From Methanocorpusculum parvum (GTDB lineage Archaea > Halobacteriota > Methanomicrobia > Methanomicrobiales > Methanocorpusculaceae): a stretch of DNA of 47,040 nt. Where the stretch lies: positions 1-47,040 of the forward strand of contig LMVO01000007.1 of the NCBI GenBank assembly GCA_002287215.1, written 5' to 3'. A program made the translations under genes and the position numbers. The notes below the pieces were generated by a model. It ran no database searches. It saw only the letters and a program-made list of their open reading frames with translations, and was not told where the DNA came from. Each line of letters starts with the position of its first letter. The first letter of the stretch is position 1. Positions 33,383-41,599 of this stretch are shown here, in pieces.

Positions 33383-33838
33383 ATGGAACCGTTCCGGGTC
33401 AGACCCTACACTTCAGCAGATTATCCTGCCCTCTGCCGTCTCGACTCGGTGCTTTTCGAGGGAATGGGGGGACATATCCTCTTCCGCCACATCGAAGAAC
33501 TGTTTCCGGATCTGTTTTTTGTGGCAGAAAGAACAGATACGCAGGAGATCGTCGGCTATATCCTCGGAGGGATCCACTTTAACGATCCAAAAGTCGGCAA
33601 ACTCATTCGAATCGGCGTCAAAAGCGACTTTCGAAGAATAGAAGCAGGCACCCGGCTCACAACCAGGCTTTTTTCCGAGCTGCGAAAACACGGTGTGAAT
33701 AAAGTCCACCTCACGGTGGCAGATACAAACAGCGCTGCGGTATCCTTCTATCTGAAAAACGGATTTTCCATCAAAAAGAGAGAAGAGAACTATTTCTACC
33801 CTGACATATCCAGGCTCATTCTGGAAAAAGATCTTTAA
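33383..33838 (+). CDS. GNAT-family N-acetyltransferase
   Basis: The 151-residue protein has the GNAT acetyl-CoA fold: FRVRPYTSADYPAL at the start, IVGYILGG, the pyrophosphate loop IGVKSDFRRIEAGTRLT (Arg-rich, replacing the usual QxxGxG), and VADTNSAAVSFYLKNGFSI near the end. RimI-like in overall pattern; substrate unknown. The ATG at 33383 fits the family start. Its 3' end overlaps the convergent radical SAM gene by 4 bases. Confidence 0.85.
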   Translation: MEPFRVRPYTSADYPALCRLDSVLFEGMGGHILFRHIEELFPDLFFVAERTDTQEIVGYILGGIHFNDPKVGKLIRIGVKSDFRRIEAGTRLTTRLFSELRKHGVNKVHLTVADTNSAAVSFYLKNGFSIKKREENYFYPDISRLILEKDL

Positions 33839-35490
33839 AATTCCATCAGCGGCAGAAACGGCGCGATCTCTTCTGACGTAACCAGCGATCTGAAATCGCT
33901 GACACCGGCAAACGGTCTGCCTGCAGCAACTTTCTGCGCAAGTTTCTTAGAGATGCCGGGGATCCATTTGAGTGCTGAAGCAGGCAGTGTATTGATCTGT
34001 ATCGGGACCGGCAGGGCAGTTAGACTGCGTGCGCCATAGGAAACGACCGCAGTATTCAGAAGAGTTCCGCAGGAAAGCTGCTGCGGGATCCCAATAAGGA
34101 CAGGATACGTCCCCATCTGACGGCCGAAAGAAACCGGACCCGTGACTTCGACAAGAACATTGGACAGGACGGTCCCTGGGGGAAACACCCGTTCGAGCAT
34201 AATAGTATCAAACGTGCTTCTGACATCATCCTTGAACTGATGGAAGAGTTTGTCATGCATGCCAAGACAGTTGTTCTCATAAGCGCGGGTCCCTTCAAAA
34301 GGCATGAGCTGGCGGATGTTCACTCTCCTGACAAGCAGACCTGAGGCCAGGATCCTGTCCAGAAATGCTTTGTTCAGCGCAAAGGTTTCCGCAGTCTCGC
34401 CGGCAAGTCCTCCGATAAAGTTGAGACCTGGTAAAAGTTCAGGGATTCCGTTTCTTCGAACGGCGCCCACCTCATTGACGATCTCGACAGCGCGGAAAAT
34501 CATTTCAGGCGAACCTTTCAGATTGTTTGCCTCGATCACGACAGGATCGGCCGACTCAACGCCGAATGCCGCGATGTCCCCTTCGGTATGTCCTTCGACG
34601 ATTGCAAGAAGTGCCTCGCGGGAGGCTTCTTCGTGGCGGGCGATCGTCCCGGGGTTGATGTTGTCGATATGCAGCGTCAAAAGATCGGGCGCTGCTTCGC
34701 GGATGCCGGTAAAAAGCGCACGAAGTTTGTCGGGCTCGGGTCGCGGATACTCGGTGCCCGACGTCCCGTATGCAAGCAGATCGGGCTGACGGCCAAGCCG
34801 GAAATGCCGGGCTCCCGCCCGTGCAAGTGCAGATACTTCACGCCATACTCCGGCAGCCTCGCGCATACGCGGCATCCCGTACAGCGGTTCAGTACAAAAG
34901 GAACAGCCGCCCGTTATGCACCGGAAACACCCCTTGGCTGTCTCAAGTTCGCACATGACATGGGGGAAAAACGGATGCTGGCTAATGATATCAGCGCCGA
35001 GGACTGCCCATCTGTCATACTCAGGATACGAAAGGATACCATCCGGCTCTCCGCCCGAGAGATATGCATCGAGAGCAGCAGAAGGTTCCCCCTTCAGCAT
35101 TGCCGTCCATCCGGAAACAGCCTCTTTTACTGCCCGCGCCCCTCCCTGCGGCGAGTAGCCAAACCCGATCGGGCCGCCAAGAAGAGAGACCGACCGGCCG
35201 CGCAGCATGAAGCCGATCTGCTGGAGCTCGGAAAGCGTGGCCGGCGTTCCGGACAGATACTTCCCCGGGACAGTGACACCTGCGATCATCACAACAACGG
35301 ATGCCTCCCGCAGTTTTGGAACAGACAGAGGATCTTTGCGCAGTTCGTCGATCGTCACATACCTGACAGAGTAGCCGTGCTCCTTCAATACACCCGCAGT
35401 TGTCCTGATGTAGGGAGAGATATACGGGGGAACGCCCAGGCATGCAGGTTCATCCACATACCCGTCTATGATCACCGCATCAGACATCAT
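33835..35490 (-). CDS. radical SAM protein with N-terminal B12-like domain and C-terminal HhH
   Basis: The 551-residue protein belongs to the archaeal radical SAM group known as COG1031-like. Residues 1-130 form a Rossmann-type domain (VSLLGGPIGFGY). The cluster region reads KGCFRCITGGCSFCTEP, with cysteines at 188, 191, 196 and 199: spacing C-x2-C-x4-C-x2-C rather than the standard C-x3-C-x2-C. A TRAM-like part and a helix-hairpin-helix (IPGISKKLAQKVAAG) follow near the C-terminus. The HhH hints at nucleic acid binding, so RNA modification is possible. Function unknown. It overlaps mptE by 11 bases. Confidence 0.85.
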   Translation of the reverse strand: MMSDAVIIDGYVDEPACLGVPPYISPYIRTTAGVLKEHGYSVRYVTIDELRKDPLSVPKLREASVVVMIAGVTVPGKYLSGTPATLSELQQIGFMLRGRSVSLLGGPIGFGYSPQGGARAVKEAVSGWTAMLKGEPSAALDAYLSGGEPDGILSYPEYDRWAVLGADIISQHPFFPHVMCELETAKGCFRCITGGCSFCTEPLYGMPRMREAAGVWREVSALARAGARHFRLGRQPDLLAYGTSGTEYPRPEPDKLRALFTGIREAAPDLLTLHIDNINPGTIARHEEASREALLAIVEGHTEGDIAAFGVESADPVVIEANNLKGSPEMIFRAVEIVNEVGAVRRNGIPELLPGLNFIGGLAGETAETFALNKAFLDRILASGLLVRRVNIRQLMPFEGTRAYENNCLGMHDKLFHQFKDDVRSTFDTIMLERVFPPGTVLSNVLVEVTGPVSFGRQMGTYPVLIGIPQQLSCGTLLNTAVVSYGARSLTALPVPIQINTLPASALKWIPGISKKLAQKVAAGRPFAGVSDFRSLVTSEEIAPFLPLMEF

Positions 35491-36109
35491 GACCAGCCAG
35501 TTTGAGAAGTTTGCGGGCGATCATCAGTTTTCCGTGTTTCACCGGATCGACATTGGCATCATCAAGATCAAAGCCGATAAGCTCAACGGACGCAGCTCCA
35601 AGCTCATGCGCCGCAAACACACACCGGTCGCCGTCGGAGAATCCGCCGAAGTTATAGACATTGGCAAGGGACGTGCTCTGTGTTGTCCCGACCACCGGCC
35701 CGCGAACCTTCGGGATCCAGGACTGAACAAGCGGAATGTTGTCCCCGTGCGCATGCAGAACCAGAATGGTGCCGGCATCGTTCATGGTCAAAAAATCATC
35801 ATCCATCCCGTCGATATCCGAGAGGATGATCTCCGGCCGGATGCCCCGAAGAAAAAGTACACGGGCCGCTGCATCTGCCGCGATCACAACTTTTCCTGTG
35901 AGATCCGCAGTTTTCAGATCGAGAGGGAGCGACGGAGCGTTTCCGCAGACGATACAATCCTTCCCGCGAATCGTATCCTTCAGAAGTGCAATATCGTCCC
36001 TTGGCAAAAGTGCCGAAAGAAGCTCAGCCGAACGTTCATCATCCTCACGGGAGAAGCCGAAGTATGCAAGGATCCGAAGATAGCAGGGTTCCCAGTCTTC
36101 AGGTTTCAT
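35480..36109 (-). CDS. mptE: 6-hydroxymethyl-7,8-dihydropterin pyrophosphokinase, MptE type
   Basis: The 209-residue protein resembles the archaeal DUF115/MptE family, which activates hydroxymethyl dihydropterin for methanopterin synthesis. Conserved parts are DCIVCGNAPSLPLD, VIAADAAARVL, ILSDIDGMDD and ELIGFDLDDAN. I chose the ATG at 36109, preceded by a GAGG ribosome site; a TTG at 36133 would add eight residues. It lies between the RCK-DHH gene (11-base overlap) and the radical SAM gene, forming one transcription unit. Confidence 0.9.
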   Translation of the reverse strand: MKPEDWEPCYLRILAYFGFSREDDERSAELLSALLPRDDIALLKDTIRGKDCIVCGNAPSLPLDLKTADLTGKVVIAADAAARVLFLRGIRPEIILSDIDGMDDDFLTMNDAGTILVLHAHGDNIPLVQSWIPKVRGPVVGTTQSTSLANVYNFGGFSDGDRCVFAAHELGAASVELIGFDLDDANVDPVKHGKLMIARKLLKLAGHDV

Positions 36110-37592
36110 CTCCCTCAGCCTCGGATATACCAACGATCTTCATGAAATTGGAAAGGATCGGGTCGATGACCATAGAAAGGAGCTCCTCTTTATCTTTGAC
36201 TAGGGAAAACGCGTTCAGCGGGATGGAAAGAGCCGCCATTGTCGCATGCCCGCCGGCTGAAGCGCCAGGGATCCTGGCAAAAGCATCCTTCATCACGTCG
36301 CCGACATGCAGACGGATGTCTTTGTTTCTGGCAGAAAGGGTGATGTGGGTATCGGTGATACCATACACCATGGAAGTTGTGACCCCTTCGAGCGTCAGGA
36401 GCATATCTGCAGCCTGCGGGATGGCATCCCTGTTTCTGACATAACCGACGTTGGAGAAGAGATACCCGTGCTTTACCTCGCGGTTCTGTATCGCATTGCC
36501 CAAAACATCGAGCGTCTCCTGAGAAAGCGACGGGGCCATGATGATCTCTAGGAGAGCGCGGTCTGCGTGAGGAAGAAGGAAGGCCGCATTATACAGATCC
36601 TGAGATGAGATATTTCGCTGGAACTCGTGGGTGTCTGCGCGGATCCCGTAGAAAAGAGCGGTCGCCACTTTCGTGTCGATCGGGAGATACAGCTCCTGGA
36701 GATACTGCGTGAGAACGGATGCCGTTGCTCCGGCATCGGGCCTCGATTCAAGGAATTCGGGTTTATACTCCCTTACCACACCCTCAGCGCTGTGGTGATC
36801 CACGATGATATTGATCTTGGTGTTTGCCGGCAGATCGTTGTTCATTCCAGGCGCAACACAGTCCACGAGCGCCAGGTAGTCACACTCGGCAAGGATCTCT
36901 TTGGTGAGATGCTCCATTTTGATCTCAAGGAGGTTGACAAACGCACGATTTTCCTGATGGCCGATATTTCCCTCGTAAAGGATCCGGGTCGCAAGTTTGC
37001 CTTTCGAGGCATCGTGAGCGATCACGGACAGCGCCATAGCGCTGGAGATCGCGTCCGGATCAGGATTTTTATGCGTGATGATGCCAAGCGTGCCGGACCA
37101 TGAAGAAAGAAGAGAGTAAAGTTTCTGGGCATTTCTCGATGCGATGAGATTTGCCATATGGTTTACGGCAGACTTGGCCACGACCTTCTGCGGATACAGA
37201 ACAACATCGGCGCCGTTGTCGGCAAGCTGATCGGTAGAAAAGAGGTCAACGGCGCGGGCGATGATATTTGCATTCGGATATGCCTTTCTGATGTTCTGAA
37301 CTGCGGCCAGATTTGCATCCTTGTCGGATGAAAGAACAAATACGACTTCCGGTTCAGGAAGTTTCGTAAGGATCAGCGGATCGCTGATGTCGCCGACGGT
37401 TGCCTGATGCCTGCGGTCCCGCAGATCATCGATGCGTTTTTCATCAGAATCAACGATCAGAATGTTGTCATTTGACTCGCTGAGTTCTTCAAGTACGTTA
37501 TACCCAATGCTGCCGCATCCCAGAATGAGATATTTTATTTGTTTATTTTTATTTTTCTGGGATACGGTCTGAGTCCCATCAGTCTCAACCAT
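36099..37592 (-). CDS. RCK_N-DHH phosphoesterase fusion
   Basis: The 497-residue protein joins a TrkA/RCK nucleotide-binding domain (about 18-145, GCGSIG at 25-30) to a DHH/DHHA1 phosphoesterase (about 163-490). The catalytic residues are present: HKNPDPDA (174-181), VDHH (264-267) and the C-terminal GGHATMAA. DHH proteins of this type hydrolyse nanoRNA or cyclic di-nucleotides, while RCK domains bind NAD(H) or cyclic-di-AMP. The fusion suggests a redox- or nucleotide-gated phosphodiesterase, but no substrate can be read from sequence. First gene of the unit with mptE and the radical SAM gene. Confidence 0.9.
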   Translation of the reverse strand: MVETDGTQTVSQKNKNKQIKYLILGCGSIGYNVLEELSESNDNILIVDSDEKRIDDLRDRRHQATVGDISDPLILTKLPEPEVVFVLSSDKDANLAAVQNIRKAYPNANIIARAVDLFSTDQLADNGADVVLYPQKVVAKSAVNHMANLIASRNAQKLYSLLSSWSGTLGIITHKNPDPDAISSAMALSVIAHDASKGKLATRILYEGNIGHQENRAFVNLLEIKMEHLTKEILAECDYLALVDCVAPGMNNDLPANTKINIIVDHHSAEGVVREYKPEFLESRPDAGATASVLTQYLQELYLPIDTKVATALFYGIRADTHEFQRNISSQDLYNAAFLLPHADRALLEIIMAPSLSQETLDVLGNAIQNREVKHGYLFSNVGYVRNRDAIPQAADMLLTLEGVTTSMVYGITDTHITLSARNKDIRLHVGDVMKDAFARIPGASAGGHATMAALSIPLNAFSLVKDKEELLSMVIDPILSNFMKIVGISEAEGDET

Positions 37593-37662
37593 ACGTATCT
37601 TATTAGTATCGGCTGGTTATTAAGGATATGGAGATTGAACTGCAGCAGAAATATCATAAGAA

Positions 37663-37672
37663 AATCTATAAA
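37663..37672 (+). promoter_or_regulatory. TATA box upstream of tRNA-Lys
   Basis: CTATAAATAT lies about 45-55 bases before the tRNA start; transcription would start with a short leader. Confidence 0.5.
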
Positions 37673-37716
37673 TATTCCCATGACGTATCTAATTAGGTCA
37701 AACGACACAAGAACAA

Positions 37717-37790
37717 GGGCCTATAGCTTAGTCAGGAATAGCGACGGACTCTTAATCCGTAGGTCAGGGGTTCAAATCCCTTTAGGCCCG
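37717..37790 (+). tRNA. tRNA-Lys(CTT)
   Basis: 74 nt. Acceptor GGGCCTA pairs with TAGGCCC, anticodon stem ACGGA/TCCGT with loop CTCTTAA (anticodon CTT), T arm AGGGG-TTCAAAT-CCCTT. Discriminator G, no CCA encoded, no intron. Confidence 0.95.
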
Positions 37791-37915
37791 CTTTGTTTTT
37801 TTAAGATTTTTTATACAATTCGACTGATTATTTCACATCAGTGTCTAAAATGAGGCAACGATTTGCGCCGTAAAAAAATTCAGTTCAAGTGATCTGAGAA
37901 AAAATATATGGAATC

Positions 37916-38308
37916 CTATTTCTTTTTAGGATCGGCTTTTCTCTTTGACATGGAAGGAAGATCCAGCATATACTTGCCGTCATCCCCCATGCCAATAATG
38001 ATATCCTGAGATTCAGCCAGCCGTTCGAGATTCAGTTCATATGTCCCTTTGCTGACGATCCTGACACTCTCGACACGCTCTAAAATATCGGTCGGGCGGG
38101 TGGCCGGACCCTGGTGTTTTACTTCGAGCACTTCCTGCTTCGTTTCCTCAGCGATCTTTTCGATAGACTTCTCCTCCAACACATCCGCATTTTTTACACG
38201 GTCACTTACGTAGAGGAATTTTTTGCCGCCGCAACTCGGACATCCGCGAAGGATCTCGACCGATCCGTCACGAAACTCGCGTCCACATTTTGTACATTTA
38301 TGCGGCAT
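37916..38308 (-). CDS. arvC: ArvC/OapC-family zinc-ribbon protein
   Basis: The 130-residue protein has an N-terminal zinc ribbon with two Cys pairs (CTKCG and CPSCG, about 5-27), a middle acidic/helical part (about 42-65) and a C-terminal part ending in a basic KRKADPKKK tail. It is the last gene of a three-gene unit with a DUF2073-type protein and an Era-like GTPase. The same trio in haloarchaea (OapA/B/C, also named ArvA/B/C) is tied to extracellular vesicle formation. Spacing to the upstream gene is 3 bases. Confidence 0.85.
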   Translation of the reverse strand: MPHKCTKCGREFRDGSVEILRGCPSCGGKKFLYVSDRVKNADVLEEKSIEKIAEETKQEVLEVKHQGPATRPTDILERVESVRIVSKGTYELNLERLAESQDIIIGMGDDGKYMLDLPSMSKRKADPKKK

Positions 38309-38311
38309 AGA

Positions 38312-38680
38312 TTACTGTGCTGCCGAGGCCCATGCAATAAGTCTGTCTTTTTCCCGGGAAAGCATTTTCAGCTGATCGACCGGGCCGATGACCATCAGAC
38401 GCGGAGCATTGCTCTTCTTTCCGAATACCTTCGTAAAGAATCCCCTGTCACCGCCCATCGAGGGATATGTCTCGATCTCGATCCCGGAAAAGCCGCCGGG
38501 GGTGATCTCCATCATGGTCGTCTCGAGTAGTTTCCCCTGCTCCTCCGGAGTGAGACCCTGCTCGAGGACGACGACACTGCCCTGACGGACATCATCCAGG
38601 ATCAGCCGTATCTTTTCATACGACGTCATCTTGGAAAGACGCTCTGCAGACAGCATATCGATCTGAACTCCCTGAATCAT
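38312..38680 (-). CDS. arvB: ArvB/OapB-family protein (DUF2073-like)
   Basis: The 122-residue protein carries the family stretch ILDDVRQGSVVVLEQGLTPEEQGKLLETTM and GGFSGIEIETY, then a MVIGPVDQLKML strand and helix. DUF2073 proteins occur almost only next to the Era-like GTPase and zinc-ribbon gene seen here. Role: probable partner or regulator of the GTPase in vesicle formation, by analogy with haloarchaea. Gaps to both neighbours are 3-5 bases. Confidence 0.87.
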   Translation of the reverse strand: MIQGVQIDMLSAERLSKMTSYEKIRLILDDVRQGSVVVLEQGLTPEEQGKLLETTMMEITPGGFSGIEIETYPSMGGDRGFFTKVFGKKSNAPRLMVIGPVDQLKMLSREKDRLIAWASAAQ

Positions 38681-38685
38681 CTACC

Positions 38686-39312
38686 TCACCTGAAAACCTC
38701 GGAGATCTTCGCGTAAAGCTCTTCCATGTTGTTGCCCTCAAGACCGGAGATCTGGACCACCGGGTGCTGGGGGAACGCGCTCTTGATCCGCTGCGGAGAT
38801 GCGTCCGGCAGATCGATCTTGTTTGCAACGATGATCACCGGCAGTTTCCGCGATTCGATGATACCCACCATCATGATGTTCACATGCATGAATGGATCCT
38901 GGGTACTGTCGAGGACATAGATCACGCCGTCGATATCTTCACGCAGCCAGTGCATTGCTTCGGCAACACCTTCAGTTGCTTCACGGGCACGGGCCACGGC
39001 TTCGTCCTGATCCATACCATATTCCAGAAACTCGTGATAATCGATCTTCGTTGTGACACCGGGAGTGTCAACGATATCGATGAGCAGTTTGCTGCTTCCC
39101 GAATTGATCTCAACGCCCTCCTTTCTTCTTGCACGACGGGTCTCATGAGGGATCTCACTGACAGGACCGACAGCTTCACCGGTCACATCGCGAACTATAC
39201 GGTTGGCAAGTGTGGTTTTACCCGCATTCGGGGGGCCGTAGATACCCACCCGCGAACGTTTTTTGCCAAACAGCTTTCCGAAAAAGCTTCTGAGACGAGG
39301 AAATGCTACCAT
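38686..39312 (-). CDS. arvA: ArvA/OapA-family small GTPase (Era-like)
   Basis: The 208-residue GTPase has G1 GPPNAGKT (26-33), G3 DTPG (82-85) and G4 NKID (164-167), with SGLEGN as the likely G5. A basic, aromatic N-terminal helix (FPRLRSFFGKLFGKKRS) could attach it to the membrane. In Haloferax the related GTPase drives release of extracellular vesicles containing RNA. It starts the three-gene unit arvA-arvB-arvC. Confidence 0.9.
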   Translation of the reverse strand: MVAFPRLRSFFGKLFGKKRSRVGIYGPPNAGKTTLANRIVRDVTGEAVGPVSEIPHETRRARRKEGVEINSGSSKLLIDIVDTPGVTTKIDYHEFLEYGMDQDEAVARAREATEGVAEAMHWLREDIDGVIYVLDSTQDPFMHVNIMMVGIIESRKLPVIIVANKIDLPDASPQRIKSAFPQHPVVQISGLEGNNMEELYAKISEVFR

Positions 39313-39618
39313 TAAAACACCTAAATTGGATTATGTAGTATATTCCCCTTTACTGAGATATAAACCTCATGCTATGACCCGGAGAAATATCGACAGAACA
39401 TTACGGCCGGATCCGGACCCGTCTCCCTTATACCTTGCAATGCCTTCATAGATCTTTACTGTGAATGGATGTTCCGAAAAATATTTATCAGGAATGGACA
39501 AATATCTGCATTCCGTTCACGAATTTTTCCTGCGATGGAAAAAAGATACTCGTATCATAAGCCTATTAAGTCATGACAGAGCATTAACTCATTATACCAC
39601 CTTAGCGTTGGTAAAAAC

Positions 39619-40494
39619 ATGACATCACCAGCAAAACAATCCAAAACAAAAAAGAACAGCGTTCTTGATATCGCAAGTCTGAATGTCATCTCGGTACCTC
39701 CCACCATGAGGATAATCGAGGGGATCCAGATGATGAGCCGGCACAACTTTCGTCGCCTGCCGATCACCGATCCCGGAACCAAGAAACTGATTGGGATTGT
39801 AACGATCACTGATGTTATCGACATGATGGGAGGAGGCAGCAGATACAACCTTATTGCAAACAAGCATAAAGGAAATCTTCTGGCCGCCTTGAATGAAAGC
39901 CTGCGGGAGATCGCCACCGAAAGTGTGACCGGTTTTTCACCGGCAACGACCATCAAAGAAGCAGCCTCCATCCTTCTGGAAACAGGACACGGCGGTTTTC
40001 CCATTCTCAACCCCGACACAACACTCGCAGGGATCGTCACCGAATACGATCTGATGCGGATGCTTGCCGGGAAAGAATCGGATCTGGTGGTCGACGAGAT
40101 CATGACCGCATGCCCAAAGAAGGTTGCACCCGATCTGCCTCTCAGTCATGTTACAAAACAGATCGTTGACGACGGATACCGGCGTCTTCCCGTGGTTAAA
40201 GACGGGATACTGCTCGGTATGATCACAGCGACGGACATTATGGGCTATCTTGGAAAAGGCAGGGTCTTTTCCGAGATGCAGACAGGGACCGTTGATGAGG
40301 TCCTCAGCCTCCCCGTCCGCGATATCATGACTGCAGCCGACATCAGAACGGTCTCGACCGACATGCCGATCAATGCGGTGGCAAAAGAGATGCTGAACCG
40401 CGGGATCGGAGCATTCCCCGTTATGGACGGAGGACGGCTCAGCGGGATTGTGACCGAATTCGACCTGGTAAAAGCGCTGACTGGAACGATGTAA
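39619..40494 (+). CDS. four-CBS-domain protein
   Basis: The 291-residue protein consists of four CBS domains (two Bateman modules), starting near residues 20, 90, 155 and 225. Marks are FRRLPITDP, GIVTITDVIDMM, GFPILNPDTTLAGIVTEYDLM, YRRLPVVKDGILLGMITATDIM and GAFPVMDGGRLSGIVTEFDLV. CBS modules bind adenine nucleotides or S-adenosylmethionine and act as sensors. No attached enzyme domain is present, so it is likely a stand-alone energy-sensing regulator. Confidence 0.9.
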   Translation: MTSPAKQSKTKKNSVLDIASLNVISVPPTMRIIEGIQMMSRHNFRRLPITDPGTKKLIGIVTITDVIDMMGGGSRYNLIANKHKGNLLAALNESLREIATESVTGFSPATTIKEAASILLETGHGGFPILNPDTTLAGIVTEYDLMRMLAGKESDLVVDEIMTACPKKVAPDLPLSHVTKQIVDDGYRRLPVVKDGILLGMITATDIMGYLGKGRVFSEMQTGTVDEVLSLPVRDIMTAADIRTVSTDMPINAVAKEMLNRGIGAFPVMDGGRLSGIVTEFDLVKALTGTM

Positions 40495-40643
40495 ACCATT
40501 TCACCGGATGACGTCTGAAAACAGATGCAGATGATTCATCTGGTGGATACCCGAAAACATCCTCTGCAGGCGGATGACTGCGGAGAGAGATGATGTTTTC
40601 TGCCACGCGATTGAATACACTCTTCAAAGAGGAGGAAGCAAAC

Positions 40644-41417
40644 ATGAACCAGAAACTAACCGTAAAAGACGTAATGTCCAAGCCCGTTTCGATTGCAAAA
40701 TCTGCACTGATCCCGGAAGCCCTTTCAAAGATGCTTGGCGAAGGAATTGATCCGATCGTTGTAACAAACGACCGTGTTGTCGTGGGGACAGCCTCCCGCC
40801 GGACCATCGCAGAAAAGATGGGAAGTAAAAAGACCGGCAATATCCCGGCATCCCAGATTCGTGTTGCAAGCGTTACGAAAGAGGACTTCACCTCGGTTTA
40901 TCAGGATCAGGACGCCGAACTGCTCGTCCCGCTTCTCCAAAGATACAAGATCGTCATTGTTTGGGATGAAGAACACCGGCTTATCGGCCAGGTCACCAAA
41001 GGCGATCTGTTAAGACACATGATACCCGAAGGTCCGCTTGATACATTGACAGAGATCGCGCCGCGTATCACGCCGGACGACCGCCTCGTCCAGCTTCACC
41101 GCAGAATGGCAAACAACGGCGCGACCCGGTTTATTGTGATGGACGGAAACAAGTCCGTCGGCATCGTCACTGAGACGGATATTGCCAAAGTTCTCGTAAA
41201 ACTGAAAAGCGAGATCGACAAACACTTCGACAACGCTCTCCGAAACGTAACGGCAGGCGACATCATGTCAACACCCCTCGTTACTACGCAGATAAATACA
41301 CCTGTCTCCAAAGTAGTGGATATGATGCTTGCCAAAAATATCAGCACCATTCCGGTCGCTGAAGGCGAAAAGGTCATCGGGTTCATCACCAGAAAATCCC
41401 TGGTCAATGCACTCTGA
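40644..41417 (+). CDS. four-CBS-domain protein
   Basis: The 257-residue protein is also built from four CBS repeats, with LTVKDVMSKPVSI, LLQRYKIVIVWDEEHRLIGQVTKGDLL, ATRFIVMDGNKSVGIVTETDIA and ISTIPVAEGEKVIGFITRKSLV. A GAGGAGG ribosome site precedes the ATG at 40644. It lies 149 bases behind the first CBS gene on the same strand, so the two were probably formed by duplication. Partner proteins unknown. Confidence 0.9.
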   Translation: MNQKLTVKDVMSKPVSIAKSALIPEALSKMLGEGIDPIVVTNDRVVVGTASRRTIAEKMGSKKTGNIPASQIRVASVTKEDFTSVYQDQDAELLVPLLQRYKIVIVWDEEHRLIGQVTKGDLLRHMIPEGPLDTLTEIAPRITPDDRLVQLHRRMANNGATRFIVMDGNKSVGIVTETDIAKVLVKLKSEIDKHFDNALRNVTAGDIMSTPLVTTQINTPVSKVVDMMLAKNISTIPVAEGEKVIGFITRKSLVNAL

Positions 41418-41425
41418 CCACACTC

Positions 41426-41432
41426 TTTTTTT
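41426..41432 (+). terminator. T-tract after second CBS gene
   Basis: Seven T residues directly after the stop, followed by an AT-rich region; probable transcription stop. Confidence 0.4.
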
Positions 41433-41599
41433 ATATAATATTTGACATTACAGAATTTCCAGACAGGCAAATCACCTTTACCTCACATCAAAATCCAGAA
41501 AAGAGGATATCTCCAGCGCGTAAATCCTATTAGCTCTCACACCAAACAACTGGATACCCAGCCCTGAAAAAGGGAGAAACATACTTCTCAGGAACCACC

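Noticed and set aside
34588..35505. 305-codon plus-strand ORF over the radical SAM gene
   Set aside because: Antisense shadow; Cys/Arg-rich composition without family marks.
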